DNA from: Rathayibacter rathayi
GTDB taxonomy: Bacteria; Actinomycetota; Actinomycetes; Actinomycetales; Microbacteriaceae
Reading direction: 5' to 3'
Length of the DNA stretch: 64,000 nt
NCBI RefSeq assembly: GCF_004011095.1
Contig: NZ_CP028129.1
Coordinates: 496,001-560,000, forward strand
This document shows positions 18,572 to 26,905 of the stretch, one piece after another. How positions within the stretch are numbered: the stretch's first letter is position 1; each line of letters starts with the position of its first letter. A program made the position numbers and the translations under genes. Below the pieces are notes generated by a model. It made no database searches and was not told where the DNA came from. It saw nothing but the letters and a program-made list of their open reading frames with translations.

Positions 18572-19152
18572 GCCCACAAGTAGCGGCTTCGCTCGTGGAC
18601 CTCGCCGCCAGGACGACGTCACTTCAGGGCGGGACTCGACACGAAGTGTCTCCAGATGACTTGAGCCTCGCCGGACGGGAGCTCGTGCGCGACCTGCTTG
18701 ATGAAACTGGGTGGGCAGAATGGACCAGCATCGACTGTGCCGCGAACGGCCGCCCCGTCCTCCGCGGCCAGCCTGACGTCGGCGTCAGCATCTCGCACAG
18801 CCGCGGCTGGGTGATGGCAGGCATCGCGCGCGACGCCGACATCGGCGTGGATGTCGAGGTCATTAGCGCGGTATTCGACCAGCCTGCTCTCGAACGCATG
18901 GCCTGCTCGCTGACTGAGACCAAACATCTACAGGGCCGGAGCGGGCTCGCTCGGAGAGCCGCAATGGCGGACCTCTGGACGGAGAAGGAAGCCATCCTCA
19001 AAGCAGCCGGGGTCGGACTTGTCGTCGACCCGCGGCTGGCTAGCTCCTTGGGGGCGGAAGTGTTCCGTGTCGTTCCCGGGGAGACGGGAATTTCGGCGTG
19101 TATAGCCCTTCTCCATCGACGCGGTGACGATGACGGTGGGTCACGACGATGA
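18568..19152 (+). CDS. Sfp-type 4'-phosphopantetheinyl transferase
   Basis: This enzyme transfers phosphopantetheine from CoA onto carrier-protein serine. The 194-residue protein shows VGVSISHSRGWVMAGIA, the Mg-binding IGVDVEVI near residue 91 and the hallmark LWTEKEAILKAAGVG near residue 138. Length is at the short end of the Sfp/EntD type. GTG 18568 overlaps the ACP stop by four bases. A dedicated activating enzyme fused into the operon is typical of a self-contained secondary-metabolism locus. Confidence 0.9.
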   Translation: MSPQVAASLVDLAARTTSLQGGTRHEVSPDDLSLAGRELVRDLLDETGWAEWTSIDCAANGRPVLRGQPDVGVSISHSRGWVMAGIARDADIGVDVEVISAVFDQPALERMACSLTETKHLQGRSGLARRAAMADLWTEKEAILKAAGVGLVVDPRLASSLGAEVFRVVPGETGISACIALLHRRGDDDGGSRR

Positions 19153-19191
19153 TTCGCGCTCCGCTCGCTTGGCGATCGCTAACGTGGTGTC

Positions 19192-19788
19192 ATGACATCG
19201 CGCGAGGATGCACGCCGAGCGACCGAGTACCGTGTCACGAGGTCGGCCGAGAAGCTCTTCCTCCGGGACGGCTTTCGATCGACCACGATCCGAGGCATTG
19301 CGGCCGACGCCGGAGTGAGTGTCGGCACGGTGATGAAGGTCGGCGACAAGAGCGCCCTCCTCGTCTCGATGTTCGACAGATCGATCGATCGTCTGCACGC
19401 GCAGCCTCCGTTGCCCACCAAGCAACACGGCGCCCCGGGGAACGGAGCACCGATGGAGGAGCTTTACTCAGCACTCGAGCCGTTCCTCGACGTCTTCGCC
19501 AGTCAGATGGAACTATCGCGCGAGTACGCAGCGGCTCTCGTCAGCGGCGCGCACCACTCCGTGGTCTTCCAAGACCTTGCGGCTGTTCTCATCCGAAAGA
19601 TCGAAGACATCCTCCGCCGAGGCGGGATGGACGAAGACCTCATCGTCGACGCCGCTCGCACGGTCTACCTGTCGTACCTCGGAGCCCTGTTCTTCTGGGC
19701 CGGACGAGGCTCGATCGAGCCCGAGGAAGCGCAAGAACTCCTGAAGTCGGCCTTGACGTTCGTATCGAGCGTCAAACTGCACGGCTGA
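19192..19788 (+). CDS. TetR/AcrR-family transcriptional regulator within the cluster
   Basis: A 198-residue one-component regulator. The N-terminal helix-turn-helix is clear: AEKLFLRDGFRSTTIRGIAA and DAGVSVGTVMKVGDKSALL, residues about 18-60. The ligand-binding domain is unassigned. The ATG follows 40 bases after the phosphopantetheinyl transferase gene, on the same strand, dividing the acyl-chain genes from the nitrogen-chemistry genes. It is a plausible pathway-specific repressor; the tandem dyad at 12964-12988 is the best candidate operator. Confidence 0.87.
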   Translation: MTSREDARRATEYRVTRSAEKLFLRDGFRSTTIRGIAADAGVSVGTVMKVGDKSALLVSMFDRSIDRLHAQPPLPTKQHGAPGNGAPMEELYSALEPFLDVFASQMELSREYAAALVSGAHHSVVFQDLAAVLIRKIEDILRRGGMDEDLIVDAARTVYLSYLGALFFWAGRGSIEPEEAQELLKSALTFVSSVKLHG

Positions 19789-19906
19789 CATCCCGACCGA
19801 GACAGACCCGATCCGACCGTCAGTCGGACCATTTTCCCTGCTGCCTCCTTGCCCTCACCACGGCAGGGAGCGTCGACCCCCGGCTGCAGCTCGGGACCTT
19901 CAACGA

Positions 19907-21538
19907 TTGCGAATCATGCGTAAAACGCCTCCAAAGAACCTCGGCAGACTCTTCGACTGGCACGCGTCGAACTCTTCCGCTACGACGATGGCCCTCGACC
20001 GACCTTTCGACATCGCGCCAGATGGCGGCCTAGAATTCGGCGCTGAGGCGCTGGCTGCGCTCGTCACAGATGCCTCCGCATGGCTCCATGCGGCCGGCGC
20101 CCGTCGCGGCGATTGCATCGCCGTGATCAAAGAGAACCACTTCGATGTCATCGTGCTGTCAGCAGCTGCTGCGCGCATCGGAGTGACCGCTGCAACCATC
20201 TCGGCCGCGAACCGCTCACAACACCTCTACGAACTCCTGACGAAGCTGCAACCAATCCTGACGCTGATCTCCGCGGCTGCACTCGACAGAGCCACCAGCG
20301 TCGGGGTCGACCTCACCGCCTTCGGCCGCGTCATCGTCATCGGCATCGGCGAGACGGAAGTCGTGGCAGTGAACATCACCAGGCTGGATGAGTTCCGTGG
20401 CGCACCCATTCCGCCGGCGAACATCAAACCGGACGACGAGATGATGATGATCACGCACACCTCGGGCACGACGGACACCCCCAAACTCGTCGTCCACAGC
20501 GCGGACTCGAACCGGGCGGGGACTCGACTGGAGCTCCTCCCGCTCCCGTTCGCGATCAACGGAAAAACCGACATTGCTCTGAGTTCGATCTCGTTCGCGC
20601 ACTCCCGCGCGTACACATGGACCGCCGCCCAGTTCTATTGGGCGCCGAAACGTCTTGTCGTCGCAAGTAGTCATGCTGTCGCAGACGTGGAACGAGTCTT
20701 CGAACGTGAGCGGCCGACCACCGTGGAAGCGACTCCGAACGTATTCCAGCATTGGCTGCCGTTGGTGCGTCGACGGCCGGAAATTTTCAGACAGGTCCGG
20801 TACTACATGAACACGTTTGACCTCATGCATCCCTCGATCGCTCGGCCATTTCTCGAGGCGTCCGAACAGCCGAAGGTGCTGTGGGCGCACAGCTGGGGAC
20901 AGAGTGAGACCGGGCCGATTGCCGGATCGCCCTACACCCTGCGAAAACTCGACAAGTTCGCAGGCACACACCAGGACAATATGAATGGTATGGGCTGGGC
21001 ATGGCCGGGCCTCGTGCGCGCGAAAGTCGCGGACCCGAACACCGGGCGCACGGTCAAGCGTGGCGAGATCGGGGTGCTCCTCGTCAAGACGAAGTCTCTC
21101 TGCATTGACTACCTCGGTGAGAGCGACAGGCACGACGCGAAACGGTCAGGAACATGGTGGAACACGGGTGACGTGGGCTATAAGGACGCGCTCGGGCGGA
21201 TCCATTTCCTCGACCGAGCAGTCGACGCGGTCCCAGGAGGCAGCGCAACGGAACTTGAAAGCCTCCTCCTCCAGCGGATACCCGGAGCGGTCGAGGTAAT
21301 CGTGCTCACCCGCGGCGCTGGACGTCCGCAGCCTGTGGTCAGCACCGAATCGGGTGAGCTGGCCGAATCGGACTGGGCGTCGGCCACCGCAGATCTGATT
21401 GCCTTGGAGTCGCCCGTCGTTATCCCCTGGGAAGAACTCCCTCGGACGTCGACGTGGAAAATTTGCCGGAAAGAGCTGCGGGAAATCATTTTCGCGAGTC
21501 AACACGACGACACGGTTCTGGAGGAACGATTCACATGA
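19907..21538 (+). CDS. Adenylate-forming (AMP-ligase) enzyme, possibly CreM/diazotase-like
   Basis: A member of the ANL superfamily, 540-543 residues. The P-loop reads MITHTSGTTDTPKLVVHS (about residue 178), A5 WAHSWGQSETGP, A7 WWNTGDVGYKDALGRIHFLD, and A10 PRTSTWKICRKELRE keeps the catalytic lysine. It differs from the FAAL (no YHDMG segment) and starts a second block of overlapping genes that ends with a nitrosuccinate-type enzyme pair. In cremeomycin and triacsin pathways an ANL enzyme (CreM, Tri17) activates nitrite for N-N bond formation. That role is possible here by context, but activation of a carboxylic acid is the default reading. The start may be TTG 19907 or ATG 19916; neither has a strong ribosome site. 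Confidence 0.82.
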   Translation: MRIMRKTPPKNLGRLFDWHASNSSATTMALDRPFDIAPDGGLEFGAEALAALVTDASAWLHAAGARRGDCIAVIKENHFDVIVLSAAAARIGVTAATISAANRSQHLYELLTKLQPILTLISAAALDRATSVGVDLTAFGRVIVIGIGETEVVAVNITRLDEFRGAPIPPANIKPDDEMMMITHTSGTTDTPKLVVHSADSNRAGTRLELLPLPFAINGKTDIALSSISFAHSRAYTWTAAQFYWAPKRLVVASSHAVADVERVFERERPTTVEATPNVFQHWLPLVRRRPEIFRQVRYYMNTFDLMHPSIARPFLEASEQPKVLWAHSWGQSETGPIAGSPYTLRKLDKFAGTHQDNMNGMGWAWPGLVRAKVADPNTGRTVKRGEIGVLLVKTKSLCIDYLGESDRHDAKRSGTWWNTGDVGYKDALGRIHFLDRAVDAVPGGSATELESLLLQRIPGAVEVIVLTRGAGRPQPVVSTESGELAESDWASATADLIALESPVVIPWEELPRTSTWKICRKELREIIFASQHDDTVLEERFT

Positions 21539-22434
21539 TCGAGATCTCATCGACGGAGCCGCTCGACAACGCGGACCGCACCCTTATCGCGGACCCCTAC
21601 ACCGCCGCACTTCGAGGCACGCTCGCCGCGATACCTTACAACAGCGCGACTGCGTTCCACGCTCACGCTGGGGAGACGGCCACCCCGCCCGGGATGGGGG
21701 CAGCCTGCATCCTCCAGACACATGACGTGGCGCGGAGAGCAGAAGCTGCTGGCGCACCACCAGCTACCTTCCTCCAAGACGAACGTCACGTCGCGGCGGT
21801 GTTCCACGACGACGACGGGATCGTCGTCCTCGACCCGTACATCTTGCATGTGGAACCCATTCGGTTCTCGGCGGCTTCGATCTCCGCGGGTTTCGCGACC
21901 ACCGCGGTGGACGCAGTACCGGTCCGACGGGATCGGAACGGCGAGCTCCGGCCGGCACGTCTCTCGGCGACATTCAAGAGGTCGCCCGGCGGCTACGTGA
22001 TCAGGCTCTCCTACTCGAAGTTCAGCCCCACCAAAGACCAGTACGTACTCAGCCGTCATTTCTCTCTCCGATCGGACAGCATCTTCGGCCTCAGCGCCTT
22101 CACGAAAGACATGAGCGCCCTCCTGACGGACCCGGAACAGACGAGTGTGTCGATCCGAGCGGTACTCCCGGAACAAGGTCGAACAGCAGAGGCGATCCTG
22201 CCTCTGCACGGTTTCGCGGAACGCGACTTCACAGAATCCGACGTCTGGCTGCGAGATGCCCAAGGAAGGATGAGCAGCAACCATCGTGGATCCGAGGTGT
22301 GGCGGGACCTCGAGGAAGCCACCGGGGAGACCCCGGAGAACATCACGGCTTACCTGCTCACGGCGGCGACGATCTACGGACAGATCGCGGACCGCACTCG
22401 GGATGTAGCCGAGTACTCGGTGGTCAACGAATGA
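21535..22434 (+). CDS. Uncharacterised protein with possible NAT/transglutaminase-like Cys-His-Asp triad
   Basis: A 299-residue protein whose family I do not recognise. Seen directly: Cys58 at the start of a predicted helix (ACILQTHDVARRAEAAGAP), His85 in DERHVAAVF and Asp100 in IVVLDPYILH. The His-Asp spacing of 15 equals that of arylamine N-acetyltransferases (His107, Asp122), and the surrounding pattern of strands resembles that fold. The Cys-His distance is shorter than in NAT. If real, it could form an amide from a carrier-bound acyl group, as RifF does in rifamycin synthesis. GGAGG precedes ATG 21535, which overlaps the upstream stop (ATGA). The function is inference. Confidence 0.7.
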   Translation: MIEISSTEPLDNADRTLIADPYTAALRGTLAAIPYNSATAFHAHAGETATPPGMGAACILQTHDVARRAEAAGAPPATFLQDERHVAAVFHDDDGIVVLDPYILHVEPIRFSAASISAGFATTAVDAVPVRRDRNGELRPARLSATFKRSPGGYVIRLSYSKFSPTKDQYVLSRHFSLRSDSIFGLSAFTKDMSALLTDPEQTSVSIRAVLPEQGRTAEAILPLHGFAERDFTESDVWLRDAQGRMSSNHRGSEVWRDLEEATGETPENITAYLLTAATIYGQIADRTRDVAEYSVVNE

Positions 22435-22958
22435 AGCAACCGAGGCGCGTCTTCGTCGCCGGTACGATCCAAGGTGCCAACCGCGGGGTGCAGATGGAAG
22501 GCCAGGGCTACCGGACGAGGATCTCCGAGCTCTTCAAGGCGGCGTTCCCCGACACGGAGTGCTTCGATCCGAGCGCCGAGGTGCTTGACCAGCTGAGCGT
22601 CCCATCCACTGCTCAACTAATTCAGACGATTGCAATCGAGTCTCCCCCGATCCTACAGACGACACAGTTGCCGTCTCCGCTGCGGGCACTTCGGAAAACC
22701 TTCGTCGACACGACGCAGAGTGTCGAGAGCTTTGACCTCTGTGTGGCCTACCTACCTGGCCACATGCCGAGTATGGGAACGGCGATGGAAATGTACGCTG
22801 CGCATCGCAGCGGTGTGCCGATCGTGACGATTACGGACATGGTGGGCAACCTGGCGATCGCGTCGGTCTCCGACTGGATCGTCGCAGACCTGCACTCCTT
22901 CGAAACATGGCTCGCCGACATGGTGGCGGTGCTCGAGACGGAAAGCAGGGCCCAGTGA
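22431..22958 (+). CDS. Nucleoside 2-deoxyribosyltransferase-like protein
   Basis: A 175-residue protein with the N-terminal RVFVAGTIQGAN strand-loop and the motif LCVAYLPGHMPSMGTAMEMY, in which Glu120 sits as the catalytic glutamate of nucleoside 2-deoxyribosyltransferases, followed by AAHRSGVPIVTITD. These enzymes cleave N-glycosidic bonds and transfer the sugar; related members are hydrolases. Overlaps on both sides (ATGA before, GTGA after) tie it to the operon. Whether it acts on the product or on a nucleotide precursor cannot be told. Confidence 0.72.
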   Translation: MKQPRRVFVAGTIQGANRGVQMEGQGYRTRISELFKAAFPDTECFDPSAEVLDQLSVPSTAQLIQTIAIESPPILQTTQLPSPLRALRKTFVDTTQSVESFDLCVAYLPGHMPSMGTAMEMYAAHRSGVPIVTITDMVGNLAIASVSDWIVADLHSFETWLADMVAVLETESRAQ

Positions 22959-25900
22959 GAGCCGTCCAACGAGTCGTGCTCATTGGAGCAGGGCCGAGAG
23001 GACTTGCAGTTCTCGAGCGGATTTGCGCTAACGCGCGCGGAAAGGGTCGGGCGTACGAGGTCTTCCTCGTGGATCCAGCTGAGCCGGGAGCGGGCGCGGT
23101 TTGGCGTCGTGACCAATCCGGCGTACTCCTGATGAACACCGTCGCAAGCCAGGTTTCGGTGTTCCCCGATGACAGTGTCTCCATGGAAGGGCCGGTCGAA
23201 CCGGGGCCGTCTCTCTACGAATGGGTTTCGACGGCCGCGTTGCATGAGCTTGGTCGGCGGGAGGAGGTTGCTCAGATAGGGCCCGACGACTATCCGTCGA
23301 GACGGCTCTACGGAGACTACCTGGAATTCGCGTTCCGATCTGTTCGGGACCGGGCGCCGTCGAACGTGCGTATCGAGACGGTCACTGACGTAGTCGACCG
23401 GCTGCAGCCTGTTGACGCCCTCGGGTTGCGGCACCATGTGATCCTCAGCAGCGGAGGGACCATCCGCGCCGCGGACTACATCGTCATGTCCCTCGGACAC
23501 AGCGAAGTCGAGCCGAGCGCGTCGGACAGGCGCAACGCCGCGTGTGCCCGGACCGGGGGCGGTGTGTTCTTGCACCCTATGAACCCGGCCGACGCGGACC
23601 TCGACGGCATCCCGGCGGGGGAAGACGTAATCGTGCGAGGTCTCGGACTGAACTTCTTCGATCACATGGCGCTCCTCACCCTCGGACGAGGAGGGAGGTT
23701 CGTCCGCGATGGTGATGACGGCCCACTGCGGTACCGCGCCTCCGGCGCCGAACCGGTACTGCACGTCGGTTCTCGGCGTGGCATCCCGCATCACTCTCGT
23801 GGGCGGAACGAGAAGGGAGCCACCGGTCGAGCGCCGGCCAGACTGTTGAATGCCGCCCGCATCGAGGCGCTTCGCCGGAAGCATCTGCACAGTCCGTTGA
23901 GGTTCCGGAGTGACGTCTGGCCGCTCATTGCAAGGGACGTCGAGTGCACCTACTACGAAATGTTCCTGACGGAGGAGCCTGCGAGGAAGGACTTCACGCG
24001 CCGTTACCTCCACGGCGAGGAATCGGCGCTCGCCGGAATCCGTCACGCATTCGCGCTCGACGGCGTACCGACCTGGGATTGGGAGCTGCTCGCGAAACCG
24101 TGGCGCGGGATCGTCTTCCGATCCGCGGCGGATTACCGGTCGTGGGCGCGGGAGTACCTGGCCGCCGACGTCGAGCAGGCTCGCCTCGGAAATGTCTCGG
24201 GCCCACTCAAATCCGCTCTCGACCTTCTTCGTGACCTGAGAAATGAGATCCGCGCGGTGATCGACCATGGCGGGATCGAGGGCCGATCGTACCGAGAGGA
24301 GGTCGACCAGTGGTACACGCCGCTGAACGCGTTCCTCTCGATCGGTCCACCGGAACGGCGGATAGAAGAACTTGTCGCCCTCATGGATGCCGATGTCGTC
24401 AGCCTCCTCGGCCCGGGGATGACGGTCGACCCGCGAGGCGATCGGTTCGAGGCGTCCTCGGCTGCGTTCCCAGAGGACTCGGTCTCCGCGAGGCATCTCA
24501 TCGAAGCGCGCCTGCCGGCCGTCAATGCACATGCGTCCCGGAACCCACTGATCACCTCGATGCTGAGCGACGGTTTGGTCTCGCTGCATTTCCATCGGGC
24601 TGAAGACGGGATGATGGAGTCTGGAGCGGTAGCGGTCGCCCCCCGGCCGTATAACGTGCTGAACCAAAGGCATCCGAGTGGACATCCGCGGCTCTTCCTC
24701 TACGGTGTCCCGACGGAGGCAGTGCACTGGGTGACCGCTGCGGGTGCGCGCCCGGGTGTCGACTCGATCACCTTCCGGGATGCCGATGCCATCGCCCGTG
24801 CGGTACTCGCCGAGGCCCAGACAGGAGAATCTGATGAAGACGACCAGGAGGCGCGGATGATGTCAATTCCGCCGAGTTCGCATTCCGATAGCGGTCTGCT
24901 CTCGCCGGTTCGCGCGGGGACCGTCGTCGAGGGCCTGCTCTCTGACGAAGCCTGGATCAGCGCGATGGTTCGCGCAGAAGCAGCGCTTGCACGCGCGCAG
25001 GGGAAACTCGGTCTCATTCCTGCGGGAGCCGCCGAAGCGATAACCCGAGCGTCGGAACACCATGCGATCGAAGCGAGGACGATCGCCCTCGCTTCCCGGA
25101 AGACCGCGAACCCTGTGGTAGCGGTGATCGGGGAACTGCGAGACGCCGTGCAGGCAGTCGACCCGAGCGCCGCAGTGTATGTGCACCGCGGGTCGACGAG
25201 CCAAGACATCTTCGACACGGCGTTGATGATGGTCGCGCAAGCAGCCCTGCGGGAGATCGACGCCTCCCTGCGACTCGTATCCTGCAGACTGGGAGCGATG
25301 GCCTCTGCCCATGGCCGGACGCTGCAGGCAGCGCGGACGCTCGGCGGCCACGCCGTCCCGACCACGTTCGGGTTAAAGGCCGCGACGTGGAAACGCTACG
25401 TCGACGACGCTCAAGAGCGGGTAACGTCGTTGCTTTCCGGAGGGGGCCTCCCCGTCTCCGTCGGGGGAGCTGGGGGAACAGCCGCGGGATATATTGAAGC
25501 GGCCAGGCTCGTCGGTGGTGGGGAGGAGCTGGACGCCCGCCAGGTCCTCGCCCGGATTGCAACGGCGTTTGCGGCAGAGACCGGCCTCGCGGCTCCACCG
25601 ATGCCCTGGCATGCGGCGCCGACCCCGATGGCGGACGTCGCTTCTGCATGTGCCATCGTCACCGCTGCAGTGGGCAAGATCGCCGTCGACGTCCTCACAC
25701 TCAGCCGTACGGAGATCGGTGAGCTCGCCGAGAGCGCCGACGGTGATACCGGCGTCTCGTCTGCGATGCCTCAGAAACGCAATCCCGTCCTCGCTACGAT
25801 GATCCGCAGCGCTTCGTTGCAGGTCCCCGCTCTGACTAGCGGCATCTATGCGTGTTTGATGCCGATGGACGAGCGCGACGGAGGAGCGTGGCACGCCCAG

Positions 25901-26290
25901 TGGATGCTCCTCCGTGAATGTCTTCGTCTGACGGGGGGAGCGGCAGCCACGGCCGAAGAACTGGTCGCCACACTCCGCATCAATGTTCAGGCGATGCTCC
26001 ACAACGTGAAGGCGACCGGCCCCCTCCTGGTGTCCGAACGCATCGTGATCGTGCTCTCGGCACGCCTGGGCAGCGAGCGTTCACGATCTGTCGTCGCTGA
26101 TGCGATCTCGACGGCGGCGCGGAGCAACGAGGACATCCTGACGGTCCTCAGTAGAGATGCGCACGTTCGGGCGGCGTTCAGCCGTGACGAACTCATGGCG
26201 ATGGCCGACCCCTGTGACTACCTCGGCATCGCGGGCACTGACTGGCCGGCCGACGACCGGTCGGCAAGCGTTCCCGTCGGCAGCGAATGA
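22955..26290 (+). CDS. Fused CreE/FzmM-like flavin monooxygenase and CreD-like nitrosuccinate lyase
   Basis: One open frame of 1,111 residues joins two enzymes known to make nitrous acid from aspartate. Residues 1 to about 630: FAD/NAD(P)-binding protein with the dinucleotide motif VVLIGAGPRGLAVLERI, then YPSRRLYGDYLEFAF, LNFFDHMALLTLGRGGRF and LHVGSRRGIPHHSRG, the layout of CreE/FzmM-type monooxygenases. Residues about 635-1111: fumarase/aspartase superfamily of the PcaB/CreD type, with SPVRAGTVVEGLLSDEAWI, YVHRGSTSQDIFDTALM and the mobile-loop signature SSAMPQKRNP. In known pathways the first enzyme converts aspartate to nitrosuccinate and the second releases nitrite and fumarate. These are normally separate genes. 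The start GTG 22955 overlaps the previous stop. The linker DNA holds a strong ribosome site and two ATGs, so the lyase may also be made alone. Exact substrates are inferred from pairing. Confidence 0.85.
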   Translation: MRAVQRVVLIGAGPRGLAVLERICANARGKGRAYEVFLVDPAEPGAGAVWRRDQSGVLLMNTVASQVSVFPDDSVSMEGPVEPGPSLYEWVSTAALHELGRREEVAQIGPDDYPSRRLYGDYLEFAFRSVRDRAPSNVRIETVTDVVDRLQPVDALGLRHHVILSSGGTIRAADYIVMSLGHSEVEPSASDRRNAACARTGGGVFLHPMNPADADLDGIPAGEDVIVRGLGLNFFDHMALLTLGRGGRFVRDGDDGPLRYRASGAEPVLHVGSRRGIPHHSRGRNEKGATGRAPARLLNAARIEALRRKHLHSPLRFRSDVWPLIARDVECTYYEMFLTEEPARKDFTRRYLHGEESALAGIRHAFALDGVPTWDWELLAKPWRGIVFRSAADYRSWAREYLAADVEQARLGNVSGPLKSALDLLRDLRNEIRAVIDHGGIEGRSYREEVDQWYTPLNAFLSIGPPERRIEELVALMDADVVSLLGPGMTVDPRGDRFEASSAAFPEDSVSARHLIEARLPAVNAHASRNPLITSMLSDGLVSLHFHRAEDGMMESGAVAVAPRPYNVLNQRHPSGHPRLFLYGVPTEAVHWVTAAGARPGVDSITFRDADAIARAVLAEAQTGESDEDDQEARMMSIPPSSHSDSGLLSPVRAGTVVEGLLSDEAWISAMVRAEAALARAQGKLGLIPAGAAEAITRASEHHAIEARTIALASRKTANPVVAVIGELRDAVQAVDPSAAVYVHRGSTSQDIFDTALMMVAQAALREIDASLRLVSCRLGAMASAHGRTLQAARTLGGHAVPTTFGLKAATWKRYVDDAQERVTSLLSGGGLPVSVGGAGGTAAGYIEAARLVGGGEELDARQVLARIATAFAAETGLAAPPMPWHAAPTPMADVASACAIVTAAVGKIAVDVLTLSRTEIGELAESADGDTGVSSAMPQKRNPVLATMIRSASLQVPALTSGIYACLMPMDERDGGAWHAQWMLLRECLRLTGGAAATAEELVATLRINVQAMLHNVKATGPLLVSERIVIVLSARLGSERSRSVVADAISTAARSNEDILTVLSRDAHVRAAFSRDELMAMADPCDYLGIAGTDWPADDRSASVPVGSE
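24846..24862 (+). promoter_or_regulatory. Internal ribosome-binding site and start codons inside the fusion gene
   Basis: AGGAGG at 24846-24851 is followed five bases later by ATGATG (24857-24862), in frame with the lyase half. Translation from 24857 would give a free lyase of 477 residues starting MMSIPPSSHSDSG. The sequence just before (ESDEDDQEAR) is charged and linker-like. This may be the relic of two formerly separate, overlapping genes. Confidence 0.55.
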
Positions 26291-26309
26291 CCCGCGACGA
26301 CAGCCCACG

Positions 26310-26903
26310 TCACCTCGCGTCGTCCGCCAGGAGGCCAGCTAAGTAGGTGCGAATTACCGCTCCGGCGTCCACGGGCGCAGCACGAGAAGTGCTATACATC
26401 AGCACGGCATCGACGACTGCGACGAGGTCGGGTGCTGCGGACGTTGCGTTCGTAATCCCCAAGGCCTTAAGGAGCGATTCCGCTGCCAGCAGCAGGGGGA
26501 CGCGGACGGGGGCGCCCACAGTGAGCGCGCGTCGGAGCTCGTCATCGTGGCGAAGTTCGAACAGTAGCCCGAAACGTGCGGCCTGCGCATCATCTCGGCT
26601 TGCGAGTAAGTGGAGGAACACCTGCACAACCTCGGCGCCGCCTTGCGCATCGAGCACTGTCGGTAGGCGGAGCCCAGCCAGATCTTCCGTGGTGTACTCG
26701 GCGAGGCGGTCGACGATAAGCGCGAGGAGCTGTCTCCTCGTCCTCGCGTAGTAGGACGTCGAACCTACCGGCAAACCGGACTGCTCGTCGACGCTGCGAT
26801 GGGTGAGCTTGCGGATACCGTCGCGGGCTATGACCGTCACCCCGGCGTCCCCTATCCGACGTCGACGTTCGGAGGTCATCGTCGTTGCCCGTCTCGGTCC
26901 CAT
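26310..26903 (-). CDS. TetR-family regulator, divergent from the NAD(P)-binding protein gene
   Basis: A 197-residue TetR-type protein. The HTH reads AGVTVIARDGIRKLTHRSVD and GLPVGSTSYYARTRRQLLAL, the form typical of regulators controlling a neighbouring oxidoreductase. It is transcribed away from the gene at 26957. The 53-base gap holds overlapping dyads (26906-26937). It converges on the fusion gene, ending 19 bases after that gene's stop. Autoregulation and control of the divergent oxidoreductase is the standard arrangement. Confidence 0.85.
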   Translation of the reverse strand: MGPRRATTMTSERRRRIGDAGVTVIARDGIRKLTHRSVDEQSGLPVGSTSYYARTRRQLLALIVDRLAEYTTEDLAGLRLPTVLDAQGGAEVVQVFLHLLASRDDAQAARFGLLFELRHDDELRRALTVGAPVRVPLLLAAESLLKALGITNATSAAPDLVAVVDAVLMYSTSRAAPVDAGAVIRTYLAGLLADDAR

Positions 26904-26905
26904 GG

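Noticed and set aside
22748..24727. 659-codon minus-strand frame opposite the flavin enzyme
   Set aside because: Antisense shadow in GC-rich DNA. The plus strand has the motifs and the overlapping start.
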